Source: Roseivivax halodurans JCM 10272 (GTDB taxonomy: Bacteria > Pseudomonadota > Alphaproteobacteria > Rhodobacterales > Rhodobacteraceae). Taken from it: 64,000 bases of DNA. A program made the translations under genes and the position numbers. Below are positions 19,877 to 29,509 of this stretch, piece after piece. The stretch's first letter is position 1. Every line of letters begins with the position of its first letter. The notes beneath the pieces were generated by a model. The model was not told where the DNA came from. It made no database searches and was given only the letters and a program-made list of their open reading frames with translations. The stretch spans positions 62,001 to 126,000 of the forward strand of contig NZ_JALZ01000004.1 of assembly GCF_000521785.1 (NCBI RefSeq), written 5' to 3'.

Positions 19877-21298
19877 TCAGGTGCCGCAGAAGGTGGCGGC
19901 GATGCGCTCGTCCGGCAGGGGCGCGCGGGAGAGATCCTCGGCGTCCGGCTGATCCTCGTAAGGGCGCGCGAGGACGGCGTTGAGGCGGTGGAACGGCGCG
20001 TCATCCCCGGCGACCGCCGCCTCGATCATCTGCTCGATGCGGTGGTTGCGCGGGATGAAGCAGGGGTTGCTGCGCGCCATGAGCGCCTCTGGCTCGGGCT
20101 CCTCGGCGATGCGCTGGCGCCAGCGCGGCTCCCAGGCGTCGAAGGCGTCGCGGTCGGTGAACTCGTCCCGTGCGGTGCCGGTCAGGAGCCCGCGGAAGGT
20201 GTTGGTGAAATCGGCCTGGTTCGCCTGCATCCGGGTGAGCAGATCGCTCACCAGCGTCTTGTCCTGCGGACGCGGATTGGAAATGCCGAGCTTCGCGGCG
20301 AAGCGGCGCTCCCATTCGGCGCGGATGAGGTCCGGCATGGCGTGGACCTGCGCGGTGAAGGTCTCCACCGCCGCCTCGGGGTCGGGCGTCAGGGGCAGGA
20401 GCGCGGTGGCGAGTTGCGCCATGTTCCAGACGATCACATCGGTCTGGCTCGTGTAGCCGTAACGCCCGAACCGGTCGATGGAGGAGAACACCGTGTCGGG
20501 ATGGTAGGCGTCGAGGAAGGCGCAGGGGCCGTAATCGATCGTCTCGCCCGAAAGGAGCGTGTTGTCGGTGTTCATGACGCCGTGGATGAAGCCGAGGCTC
20601 ATCCACTGGGCGACGAGCGCGGCCTGCCTGTCGATGACCCGTTGCAGCAGATCGCCGGGATCCGTGGCCTCGGGATAGTGCCGCTCGACGGTGTAGTCGT
20701 AGAGCGCCTTCAGCGCCTCGAGGTCGCGGCGGGCGGCGTAGATCTGGAAGGTACCGACGCGGATATGGCTCTGCGCAACGCGGGTGAGGACCGCGCCGGG
20801 CATCGGGCCCTCGCGGAAGACGTCCTCTCCGGTGCGGACAGCGGCGAGCGCGCGGGTCGTCGGAACGCCGAGCGCGTGCATGGCCTCGGAGACGACGTAT
20901 TCCCGCAGGACCGGTCCGAGCCACGCGCGGCCGTCGCCCATCCGCGAATAGGGCGTGGGGCCCGAGCCCTTGAGCTGGATGTCGCGGCGGATCCCGTCGG
21001 TGCCGACGACTTCGCCGAGGAGATGCGCGCGGCCGTCGCCGAGCTGCGGGTTGAACTGGCCGAACTGGTGGCCGGCATAGAGCTGCGCGAGCGGGGCCGC
21101 GCCGTTCGGAACCTCGCTGCCCGAAAAGATGCGGGCGAGCTCATCCTCGTCCCCGGGCGCGTCGATGCCGAGAAGGTCCGCGAGCGGCCGGTTGAAGGCC
21201 ACGAGGCTCGGACGTGCGACCGGCGTCGGGTCGAGACGGGTGTAGAAGCCCTCGGGCAGGGCTGCGAAGCTGTTGTCGAAGGGGATCGAGACGGTCAT
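19877..21298 (-). CDS. selO: SelO/YdiU family protein adenylyltransferase
   Basis: This 473-residue protein begins MTVSIPFDNSFAALPEGFYT. Family words include YAGHQFGQFNPQLGDGRA, IQLKGSGPTPYSRMGDGRA and GFIHGVMNTDNTLLSG, which holds the pseudokinase Asp and metal ligands, followed by DYGPCAFLD. The C-terminus is TFCGT, the Cys at the position of selenocysteine in animal SelO. SelO AMPylates proteins and links to redox stress. The ATG at 21298 begins the conserved part; the frame is open 12 codons further. Confidence 0.93.
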   Translation of the reverse strand: MTVSIPFDNSFAALPEGFYTRLDPTPVARPSLVAFNRPLADLLGIDAPGDEDELARIFSGSEVPNGAAPLAQLYAGHQFGQFNPQLGDGRAHLLGEVVGTDGIRRDIQLKGSGPTPYSRMGDGRAWLGPVLREYVVSEAMHALGVPTTRALAAVRTGEDVFREGPMPGAVLTRVAQSHIRVGTFQIYAARRDLEALKALYDYTVERHYPEATDPGDLLQRVIDRQAALVAQWMSLGFIHGVMNTDNTLLSGETIDYGPCAFLDAYHPDTVFSSIDRFGRYGYTSQTDVIVWNMAQLATALLPLTPDPEAAVETFTAQVHAMPDLIRAEWERRFAAKLGISNPRPQDKTLVSDLLTRMQANQADFTNTFRGLLTGTARDEFTDRDAFDAWEPRWRQRIAEEPEPEALMARSNPCFIPRNHRIEQMIEAAVAGDDAPFHRLNAVLARPYEDQPDAEDLSRAPLPDERIAATFCGT

Positions 21299-21387
21299 GG
21301 CCTCTAGATAGTCAGCGGCCCGCCGCGATGCCACCGGGGGGCGGCGCCTGCGCGCGAATTAGGGCCGGGAGGCTGCGTGCGCCGCCG

Positions 21388-21834
21388 TCACAGCAGACGC
21401 GACATGAAGGCGTAGTTCTCGCGCATGTGGAAGCGGGCGCGGGTGTAGAAGCTGTGCAGGCGGCCATCGGACCGGTCCACTTCGAGGTGGAGGGCCCGCA
21501 CGCCCGCCTCGCGCAAGGCCTTGGAGATGCCTTCGAGCGCGTCGGAGCCCATGCCGCGACCGCGCACGGCAGAGCGGACGTAGATCTCGTCCACGATCGC
21601 ATCGAGGCCGCCGAACTCCACCGACCAGCCGAAGGTCACGACGATGTAGCCGACGGGCGCCATGCGCGGCCCGATCAGCCAGATCGCGCCGTGGGGCGAG
21701 CCCTCTAGCAGCGGCAGTATGGCGGCCTCGTGATGCGCGGCGTCGGTGTCGAAGCCGCGCTCTGCGTGGAAGGAGGCGACCATCGGCAGGATGCGGGCGG
21801 CGTCCTCCGCGGTGGCGAGGTGCAGCGATTTCAT
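21388..21834 (-). CDS. GNAT-family N-acetyltransferase
   Basis: The 148-residue protein has GNAT layout. EIYVRSAVRGRGMGSDALEG (about 83-102) holds the acetyl-CoA pyrophosphate-binding RGRGMG loop, and LHLEVDRSDGRLHSFYTRARF is the C-terminal beta strand and helix. Its ATG overlaps the stop of the nucleoside hydrolase gene (ATGA), so they are probably translated together. The acceptor is unknown. Confidence 0.85.
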   Translation of the reverse strand: MKSLHLATAEDAARILPMVASFHAERGFDTDAAHHEAAILPLLEGSPHGAIWLIGPRMAPVGYIVVTFGWSVEFGGLDAIVDEIYVRSAVRGRGMGSDALEGISKALREAGVRALHLEVDRSDGRLHSFYTRARFHMRENYAFMSRLL

Positions 21835-22772
21835 AGCCGTCCGAGCCTTTCGGTGAGCAGTGCGAAGAAACGGTCCGCGTCGAGATCGCCGATGAAGGTT
21901 GCGTTCGGGGCGCGGTCGGTCACGCGCCACCAGTCGGCGACGGTCATCCCGAGGGTGAGCTCGGAGCCGGTCTCGATCTCGACGTTGATGTGCCGCCCCG
22001 AGAAAATCTCCGGGTCGATTAGGTGGGCGATCACGCAGGGATCGTGCAGCGGGGCGCCGTTCGAGCCGTATTTCTCCTTGTCGAACCGCTCGAAGAAGTC
22101 GGTCATCTCGGCGACCGCATGGCCGACCGGCGTGCAAAGGGCGCGGAACGCGTCGTTGCGCGGCCCGGTGACCAGCGCCTTGTGGGTGACGTCGAGCGGC
22201 ATGACGGTGATCGGCGCGCCGCAGGCGAAGACCTCGGCGGCGGCGTGCGGATCGACATAGATGTTGAACTCGGCTGCCGGCGTGATGTTGCCCACCTCGA
22301 AATAGGCGCCGCCCATGAGCACGATCTCGGCGATGCGCCCGGCGATCTCGGGCGCGCGGCGGAGCGCGGTGGCGATGTTGGTCAGCGGCCCGAGAACGCA
22401 GAGCGTGACGGAGCCCTCAGGCTCGGCGCGGAGCGTCTCGACGATGAAGTCGACGGCATGGGCGTCCTGCAGCGGCATGGTCGGATCGGGCAGCGTCGGG
22501 CCGTCGAGGCCGGTCTTGCCGTGGACATGCTCGGCGGTGACGAGCGGGCGCTCGATCGGCCGGTCGCAGCCCGCGAAGACGCGCGTTTCCGGCTTGCCCG
22601 CCAGCTCGCAGACGATGCGGGCGTTCTTCTGGGTCAGCTCGAGCGGCACGTTGCCGGCGACGGCGGTGATGCCGAGCACCTCGATCTCCTCGGGCGAGGC
22701 GAGGGCAAGCAGAATCGCCACGGCGTCGTCCTGGCCTGGGTCGGTGTCGATGATGATCTTGCGCGGGGCCAT
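21831..22772 (-). CDS. Inosine/uridine-preferring nucleoside hydrolase
   Basis: The protein has 313 residues from the ATG at 22772. The calcium-binding Asp cluster reads IIIDTDPGQDDAVAILLAL (5-23). LMGGAYFEVGNITPAAEFNIYVDP matches the ribose-binding region and HDPCVIAHLIDPEIF the late active site. It cleaves the N-glycosidic bond of ribonucleosides in salvage. The open extension upstream to 22865 is low-similarity and lacks a ribosome site. The GNAT gene follows with a 4-nt overlap. Confidence 0.92.
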   Translation of the reverse strand: MAPRKIIIDTDPGQDDAVAILLALASPEEIEVLGITAVAGNVPLELTQKNARIVCELAGKPETRVFAGCDRPIERPLVTAEHVHGKTGLDGPTLPDPTMPLQDAHAVDFIVETLRAEPEGSVTLCVLGPLTNIATALRRAPEIAGRIAEIVLMGGAYFEVGNITPAAEFNIYVDPHAAAEVFACGAPITVMPLDVTHKALVTGPRNDAFRALCTPVGHAVAEMTDFFERFDKEKYGSNGAPLHDPCVIAHLIDPEIFSGRHINVEIETGSELTLGMTVADWWRVTDRAPNATFIGDLDADRFFALLTERLGRL

Positions 22773-23094
22773 GGGCGTCTCCGGAAAGCGGCGCGTCTCG
22801 GGTCGCACGGGGCGCGCGGGGCTGCAAGTCCGAGGATGGCCCGTCGGCCCAGAGGCCGACTGCAACGTGGCGGAGCGAGGCGCGCAAGGACGTGGATTTG
22901 CCGGAATTCTCGCCGGAACACCGGTTGCGGAAACCCGCCGAGGCGGGTGTGCCGCTTTTCCGACGTCGTCATTGCCACGAGACAGACGAAGGTTAGACTT
23001 TGCCCCCGGTATCGGCTATCGCCGGTTCGAAGCCTCGTTAGCGGTAACAGCCGCAGGGGCGAGGGACAAGGCACGCAGGTTCAGGAGGCTGCCC
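22773..23094. other. 322-nt intergenic region between nucleoside hydrolase and zwf
   Basis: Divergent control region. It holds a short inverted repeat ACCCGCC/GGCGGGT (22933-22948) and a candidate zwf promoter (22972-22999). No RNA gene or small ORF was recognised. Confidence 0.6.
22972..22999 (+). promoter_or_regulatory. Candidate promoter for zwf-pgl-pgi
   Basis: TTGCCA (22972-22977) and TAGACT (22994-22999) are 16 nt apart, about 95 nt before the zwf start. The match is moderate. Confidence 0.35.
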
Positions 23095-24546
23095 ATGGTA
23101 TCGCGCGTCATTCCGGTGGACACGTTCGACCTCGTGATCTTCGGCGCCACGGGGGACCTTGCCCGGCGAAAGATCCTGCCGGGGCTCTTCCGCCGCTATT
23201 GCTCGGGACAGATGCCCGCCGAGGCGCAGATCATCGGCGCGGCCCGGTCCGACATGGACGACGGCGCCTTCCGCGATCTCGTGCGCTCGGCCATCGAGGA
23301 ATTCGCCGGCAGCGCGGCCGGGGATGCCGATCAGGTCGAGGCGTTCCTCGGGCAGGTGCATTACGAGCCGGTCGACGCCAAGGGCGAGAGCGGCTGGGAA
23401 GCCCTGAAGAGCCACATGCGGGATCACGCGGTCCGCGCCTTCTATTTCTCGGTCGGCCCGTCGCTCTTCGGCGATCTCGCCGAGCGGCTGCGGACCTTCG
23501 GCCTCGCCACGCCGGACAGCCGTATCGTCGTCGAGAAGCCCTTCGGCCACGACCTCGAGAGCGCCCGCGCGCTCAACCGCGAGCTCGCGCAGTATTTCGA
23601 CGAGACGCAGATCTACCGGATCGACCATTACCTCGGGAAGGAGACGGTGCAGAACCTGATGGCGGTTCGCTTCGGCAACGTCCTCTTCGAGCCGCTCTGG
23701 AACGCGCAATTTGTCGATCACATCCAGATCACCGTGGCCGAGACCGTCGGCGTCGGCGGGCGCGGGGGCTATTACGACAGTTCGGGCGCCATGCGGGACA
23801 TGGTGCAGAACCATCTAATGCAGCTTCTGTGCCTCATCGCGATGGAGCCGCCGGCGCGGTTCGAGCCCGATTCGGTGCGTGACGAGAAGCTCAAGGTGAT
23901 CCGCGCCCTCGATCCGGTGGAGCCTCACCACATCGTCCGCGGTCAGTACACCGCCGACGAGAAGCAGCCGGGCTACCGCGCGCATGTCGAGAACGAGCGC
24001 TCGCGGACGGAAAGCTTCGTCGCGCTCAAGGCGCACGTGTCGAACTGGCGCTGGGCGGGCACGCCGTTCTACCTGCGCACCGGCAAGATGCTGCGGGGGC
24101 GGACGTCCGAGATCGTCGTCGCCTTCAAGGACGCACCGCATTCGATCTTCGGCGCCGAGGCGGGGCGGCACCGCAACGAGCTGGTTATCCGCCTGCAGCC
24201 GAACGAGGGCATGACGCTCGACGTCACCATCAAGGAACCGGGGCCGGGGGGCATGCGGCTTGTCGACGTGCCGCTCGACATGACCTTCGCCGACGCGCTC
24301 GGGCCCGACGCGGACATGCCGGACGCCTACGAGCGGCTGATCATGGACGTGATCCGCGGCAACCAGACGCTCTTCATGCGCGGCGACGAGGTGGAGGCGG
24401 CCTGGGCCTGGACCGACCCGATGATCGACGGCTGGGAGCGGCGCGGTGACGTGCCGAAACCCTACGATCCGGGATCGTCGGGGCCGGAGGATGCGTTGAT
24501 GCTCATGCACCGCGACGGCCGCCGCTGGCGCGACATCAAGGCCTGA
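23095..24546 (+). CDS. zwf: Glucose-6-phosphate 1-dehydrogenase
   Basis: This 483-residue protein oxidises glucose 6-phosphate to 6-phosphogluconolactone with NADP or NAD. The N-terminus has FDLVIFGATGDLARRKILP (the nucleotide loop). The substrate site is RIDHYLGKETVQN with the catalytic His partner further on, and EKPFGHDL is also present. The ATG at 23095 follows AGGAGG. It starts the operon zwf-pgl-pgi, with 12 and 29 nt gaps. This feeds the Entner-Doudoroff or pentose phosphate route; edd and eda are not in the window. Confidence 0.97.
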   Translation: MVSRVIPVDTFDLVIFGATGDLARRKILPGLFRRYCSGQMPAEAQIIGAARSDMDDGAFRDLVRSAIEEFAGSAAGDADQVEAFLGQVHYEPVDAKGESGWEALKSHMRDHAVRAFYFSVGPSLFGDLAERLRTFGLATPDSRIVVEKPFGHDLESARALNRELAQYFDETQIYRIDHYLGKETVQNLMAVRFGNVLFEPLWNAQFVDHIQITVAETVGVGGRGGYYDSSGAMRDMVQNHLMQLLCLIAMEPPARFEPDSVRDEKLKVIRALDPVEPHHIVRGQYTADEKQPGYRAHVENERSRTESFVALKAHVSNWRWAGTPFYLRTGKMLRGRTSEIVVAFKDAPHSIFGAEAGRHRNELVIRLQPNEGMTLDVTIKEPGPGGMRLVDVPLDMTFADALGPDADMPDAYERLIMDVIRGNQTLFMRGDEVEAAWAWTDPMIDGWERRGDVPKPYDPGSSGPEDALMLMHRDGRRWRDIKA

Positions 24547-24558
24547 GGGAGGACATCC

Positions 24559-25236
24559 ATGTCCTATTCGTTCAACGAATACGCCGACCGCGAGATGCTG
24601 ATCATCGCGCTCGCCAACCGCATCGCCGGAGAGCTGCGCGGCGCGCTCGCCCGCGCAGAGCGGGTGACGATGGCGGTGCCGGGCGGCACCTCGCCGGGTC
24701 CGGTCTTCGACGATCTCAACGATGTGGAGCTCGACTGGAGCCGGGTGGACGTGATGCTCACCGACGAGCGCTGGGTGCCCGAGGATCACGAGCGCTCGAA
24801 CACCAAGCTGTTGCGCGAGCGGCTCCTGACCGGCAAGGCCGCCGAGGCCCGGCTCCTGCCTATGTTCCTGCCCTGCGAGGAGCCCGAGGCGCGGCTCGAC
24901 GAACTGGCCGAGCAGATCCGCCCGAACCTGCCGCTCTCGGTGGTGCTTCTGGGGATGGGGGCGGACATGCACACCGCCTCGCTCTTTCCCGGCGCGGACA
25001 ATCTCGACGAGGCCCTGTCGCGCAACGCGCCGATCCTGATGCCGATGCGGGCGCCGGGAGCGGACGAGCCGCGGGTGACCCTGACGGCGCCGGTGCTCGA
25101 CGGAGCGCTGTCGAAACACGTGCTGATCTTCGGCGACGAGAAGCGCGCGGCGCTCGAGAACGCGAAGGGCAAGAGCCCGAAGGACGCGCCGATCAACGCG
25201 GTTCTCGACGGGGCCGAGGTGCATTGGGCGCCCTGA
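24559..25236 (+). CDS. pgl: 6-Phosphogluconolactonase
   Basis: This 225-residue protein hydrolyses 6-phosphogluconolactone. It has the DevB/NagB-like motifs VPGGTSPGPVFDDL (about 39-52), LTDERWVPEDHERSN (about 70-84) and LLGMGADMHTASLFPG. The ATG at 24559 follows a GAGGGAGG run 12 nt after zwf. Position between zwf and pgi confirms the role. Confidence 0.95.
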   Translation: MSYSFNEYADREMLIIALANRIAGELRGALARAERVTMAVPGGTSPGPVFDDLNDVELDWSRVDVMLTDERWVPEDHERSNTKLLRERLLTGKAAEARLLPMFLPCEEPEARLDELAEQIRPNLPLSVVLLGMGADMHTASLFPGADNLDEALSRNAPILMPMRAPGADEPRVTLTAPVLDGALSKHVLIFGDEKRAALENAKGKSPKDAPINAVLDGAEVHWAP

Positions 25237-25265
25237 GAGGCGCGAAACGGACGGAGTGACGGGAC

Positions 25266-26858
<1,593 letters not shown>

Positions 26859-26971
26859 CGCAGGTGTTGCGCGGGGTGGCACGCAACGCGCGGGCCCGGC
26901 CGGAGCGCAACGAAATCTGAACCTCTTGCCCCCATCCTGCGCGCCATGCGTCAGAACGGGGCGAGGGGCGA

Positions 26972-27709
26972 ATGATCGGACAGAAGCTGCGGCTCGCGGG
27001 GCCGCTGGTCCTTCTCTGCCTTGTCGCGATGCCGCTCCGGGCCGAGATGGCGGGCTCCATCTTCATGAGCTCGCGGGGGGCGTTCATCCCGGCGCTGATG
27101 CAGCCGCAGGCCGTGTCGAGCGGCCCGAGCCTCTTTGCCAACCGGACGGGACGCAGCCTCTTCGCGCCGATCCCGAGCGTGGCCGGGCCAGCGTCTCCGG
27201 AGCCGTTCGTCGGGCTGGGGCCGTCCGGGCAAGGCCTTCTCGGGGGGCTGCGGCGGCTCATCGCCGAGGCCGAGGCGGGCCGCGCGGGTTACGACGCCGT
27301 ACAGCACGGCGCACGGATCAAGCCGCTGAAGCGCCCGACGGACATGACCCTGCGCGAGATCTTCGCCTGGATCGAGGCGACGCCCGGACAGCCTCACGCG
27401 ATCGGTCTTTACCAGTTCATCCCGAGCACCCTGCGGCGCGTCGCGGCGATCGCGGGCGTGCCCCACGACGCGCGCTTCGATCCCGCCATGCAGGACCGGC
27501 TCGCGGACATTCTGCTGTCCGAGGCGGGACTTGCCGAGGCGCGGGCGGGCCGCATGCCGCGGCGGGCCTTCATGAACAACCTCTCCAAGATATGGGCCGG
27601 GCTTCCCAGCTCCTCGGGCCGGTCGCATTACCACGGCTACGCCGGCAACCGCTCCACGATCACCTGGTCGCGGTTCGAGGAGGCCCTCCGCCCGCACCTT
27701 CCCGGCTAG
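26972..27709 (+). CDS. Secreted lysozyme-like (GH104-type) hypothetical protein
   Basis: This 245-residue protein starts with a signal peptide (LRLAGPLVLLCLVAMPLRA, ending near residue 24). The mature part has a Pro/Ser-rich linker, then a lysozyme-like segment from about residue 90. RRLIAEAEAGRAGYDAV offers a candidate catalytic Glu, and HAIGLYQFIPSTLRRVA then FDPAMQDRLADILL resemble the GRYQF...P...QD pattern of lambda-R-type endolysins. It probably cleaves peptidoglycan in the periplasm. It converges with the DUF985 gene, overlapping by 4 nt, and stands 0.5 kb upstream of another murein hydrolase gene. Confidence 0.65.
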   Translation: MIGQKLRLAGPLVLLCLVAMPLRAEMAGSIFMSSRGAFIPALMQPQAVSSGPSLFANRTGRSLFAPIPSVAGPASPEPFVGLGPSGQGLLGGLRRLIAEAEAGRAGYDAVQHGARIKPLKRPTDMTLREIFAWIEATPGQPHAIGLYQFIPSTLRRVAAIAGVPHDARFDPAMQDRLADILLSEAGLAEARAGRMPRRAFMNNLSKIWAGLPSSSGRSHYHGYAGNRSTITWSRFEEALRPHLPG

Positions 27710-28125
27710 GGGATGTCGAAGCCCGGGGGCGCGAGCTCGAACCCTTCGAAGCGGAACCCCGGCGACACGGTGCAGCCGACGAGCGTCCAGTCTCCGGTGC
27801 TCTGCGCCGCCTGCCAGTGATCCTTCGGCACGACGATCTGCGGTCGGGCGCCGGACGCGAGGTCGGGGCCGAGGGCGTGATCCTGGCGCGGGCCGGTATC
27901 GTCCGGAGCGATCGACAGGATCAGCGGCGCACCTGCGTAGAAGTGCCAGATCTCGGCGGCATCGACCCGGTGCCAGTGGCTGCGCTCGCCGGCCCTGAGA
28001 AGGAAGTAGATGCAGGTGCCCGCCGGACGCTCAGCGCCCGCCCCGGCCTCCCAGGTCTGGCGGAAATGACCGCCCTCGGGGTGCGGGGCAAGCCCCAAGA
28101 GGGCGATGATCTCGTCGGCTGTCAT
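27706..28125 (-). CDS. DUF985 cupin domain protein
   Basis: This 139-residue protein is a single cupin of the DUF985 family. Family words are LGLAPHPEGGHFRQTW (about 10-25), TCIYFLLRAGERSHWHRVDA with the His pair expected at a metal or ligand site, EIWHFYAG, and VVPKDHWQAAQ. The function of DUF985 is unknown, and a sugar epimerase-like fold has been suggested. Confidence 0.88.
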   Translation of the reverse strand: MTADEIIALLGLAPHPEGGHFRQTWEAGAGAERPAGTCIYFLLRAGERSHWHRVDAAEIWHFYAGAPLILSIAPDDTGPRQDHALGPDLASGARPQIVVPKDHWQAAQSTGDWTLVGCTVSPGFRFEGFELAPPGFDIP

Positions 28126-28217
28126 GGCATCCCTTAATCTTGCGGTCGCGGGCCTTCCCCGCTGTTCATTCCCGCAGGGCAGAACCCCGGCCGGACGCGT
28201 AGGGTCAGGAGGCCGAC

Positions 28218-28841
28218 ATGACGGGCAGCGCAGGCGACGTGCGGCGGATCGCGGAGAACATCGTTTCCCGCGAGGGGGGCTATGTCAACGACCCCGACGA
28301 TCCGGGCGGCGCCACGAATTTCGGGGTCACCATCGGCACGATGCAGCGCCTCGGGCTCGACCTGACCGGCGACGGGCGGGTGACGGATGCCGACGTGAAA
28401 CGTCTCACCCGCAGCCAGGCGGTCGAGATCTTCCTGACCCATTACTACACGCGGCCCCGCATCGGGGAGCTGCCGGAGCCGATCCAGGCCTCGGTCTTCG
28501 ACATGTACGTCAATTCGGGCGGCAATGCGGTGAAGATCCTGCAGCGGCTCCTGCGCCAGATGGGCTTCGACGTCTCGGTCGACGGCGTGATCGGCCCGCA
28601 GACGATCCGCGTGGCGGCGGAGGCGCAGAATGCGGCGCCCGGCCACTTCGCCGACGCCTACGGGATCGCGCGGCGCAACTACTATTTCGCGCTCGCCGAC
28701 GGGCGGGCCGCATCCCGCAAATACGCCCGCACCCGCGCGGGCGGCAAGGGCGGGTGGATCACCCGCGCCGAGGAGTTCATGGCCCCGCGCTACCGGATGA
28801 GCGACGCGGCCTTCAGGCAGAGGATCGCATCATGGGGCTGA
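28218..28841 (+). CDS. N-acetylmuramidase (GH108), holin-associated endolysin of GTA type
   Basis: This 207-residue protein has the DUF847/GH108 pattern. The catalytic Glu lies in SREGGYVNDPDDPGGATNFG (18-37). The middle reads THYYTRPRIGELPEP and the C-terminal peptidoglycan-binding part VDGVIGPQTIRVA. It has no signal peptide, as expected for an endolysin that needs a holin. It overlaps the holin gene by 10 nt. In Rhodobacter capsulatus a similar unlinked endolysin-holin pair releases the gene transfer agent, so the same role is inferred. Confidence 0.87.
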   Translation: MTGSAGDVRRIAENIVSREGGYVNDPDDPGGATNFGVTIGTMQRLGLDLTGDGRVTDADVKRLTRSQAVEIFLTHYYTRPRIGELPEPIQASVFDMYVNSGGNAVKILQRLLRQMGFDVSVDGVIGPQTIRVAAEAQNAAPGHFADAYGIARRNYYFALADGRAASRKYARTRAGGKGGWITRAEEFMAPRYRMSDAAFRQRIASWG

Positions 28842-29437
28842 TCGACCAGGGGCTGGGGCTCGTCTTCGGCGACGGGCGCAACGTGGTGGCGGAGACCGCG
28901 CAGGTCTTTCGCGTGAACGCCGAGGCCCAATCGGCGCGGGACGCCGAGGCGCAGGCGAATGCGCTGGCGCAGTTCGGACGGGAATTCGCGCTCGCGAACC
29001 GCTCGGTCTTCGACAGGCTGATCGACGGGCTCAACCGGGTTCCGCGGCCCGCGATGGCGCTGGGCACGCTGGGGCTCTTCGTGTCGGCGATGGTCGATCC
29101 GGTCTGGTTCGCCGAGCGCATGACCGGCATCGCGCTCGTGCCCGAGCCGCTCTGGTGGCTGCTCGGCGCCATCGTCAGCTTCTATTTCGGCGCGCGGCAC
29201 CAGTCGAAGGGGCAGGAGTTCCAGCGCGAGATCGCCACCACACTCGCCGCCGCGCCGCAGGTCGCGGCCCGGATCGAATCGCTGGCCGCATTGCGCGCCG
29301 CGCCGCCGCAGCCGGCCCCCGAGGCAGGAGAGGCCCAGGCGGCGGCCTCGGAGGACGTCTCCGTGCAACCCGCCCGCGGATCCTCCGATTATGCGGACAA
29401 TGCGGCGCTCGCCGAATGGGCGCGGATGCGGGGCTGA
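28832..29437 (+). CDS. Holin family protein
   Basis: This 201-residue protein starts at the ATG at 28832 inside the endolysin gene end. After a charged helix (about 20-50) come two hydrophobic segments, RPAMALGTLGLFVSAMVDP (about 72-90) and PLWWLLGAIVSFYFGARHQ (about 105-123), which fit a two-helix holin of the GTA/3TM-holin type. The C-terminal tail is Ala/Glu/Pro-rich. It would form inner-membrane holes that let the endolysin reach the wall. Confidence 0.8.
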   Translation: MGLIDQGLGLVFGDGRNVVAETAQVFRVNAEAQSARDAEAQANALAQFGREFALANRSVFDRLIDGLNRVPRPAMALGTLGLFVSAMVDPVWFAERMTGIALVPEPLWWLLGAIVSFYFGARHQSKGQEFQREIATTLAAAPQVAARIESLAALRAAPPQPAPEAGEAQAAASEDVSVQPARGSSDYADNAALAEWARMRG

Positions 29438-29456
29438 GCCTGCGACATTGTGAAAG

Positions 29457-29490
29457 GGCAGGCCCGCGAGACGTTGGACGCGGGCCTGCC
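29457..29490. other. Strong inverted repeat between holin and ccmF
   Basis: A perfect twelve-pair stem GGCAGGCCCGCG/CGCGGGCCTGCC with a 10-nt loop lies 19 nt after the holin stop. No T-run follows it. It could stop or stabilise the lysis transcript before ccmF. Confidence 0.6.
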
Positions 29491-29503
29491 GCGCGATTAT
29501 AAG
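29474..29503 (+). promoter_or_regulatory. Candidate promoter immediately before ccmF
   Basis: TTGGAC (29474-29479), within the loop and the start of the 3' arm of the hairpin, and TATAAG (29498-29503) are 18 nt apart. Transcription would start near 29510, the A of the ccmF ATG. Confidence 0.3.
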
Positions 29504-29509
29504 CGAGGC

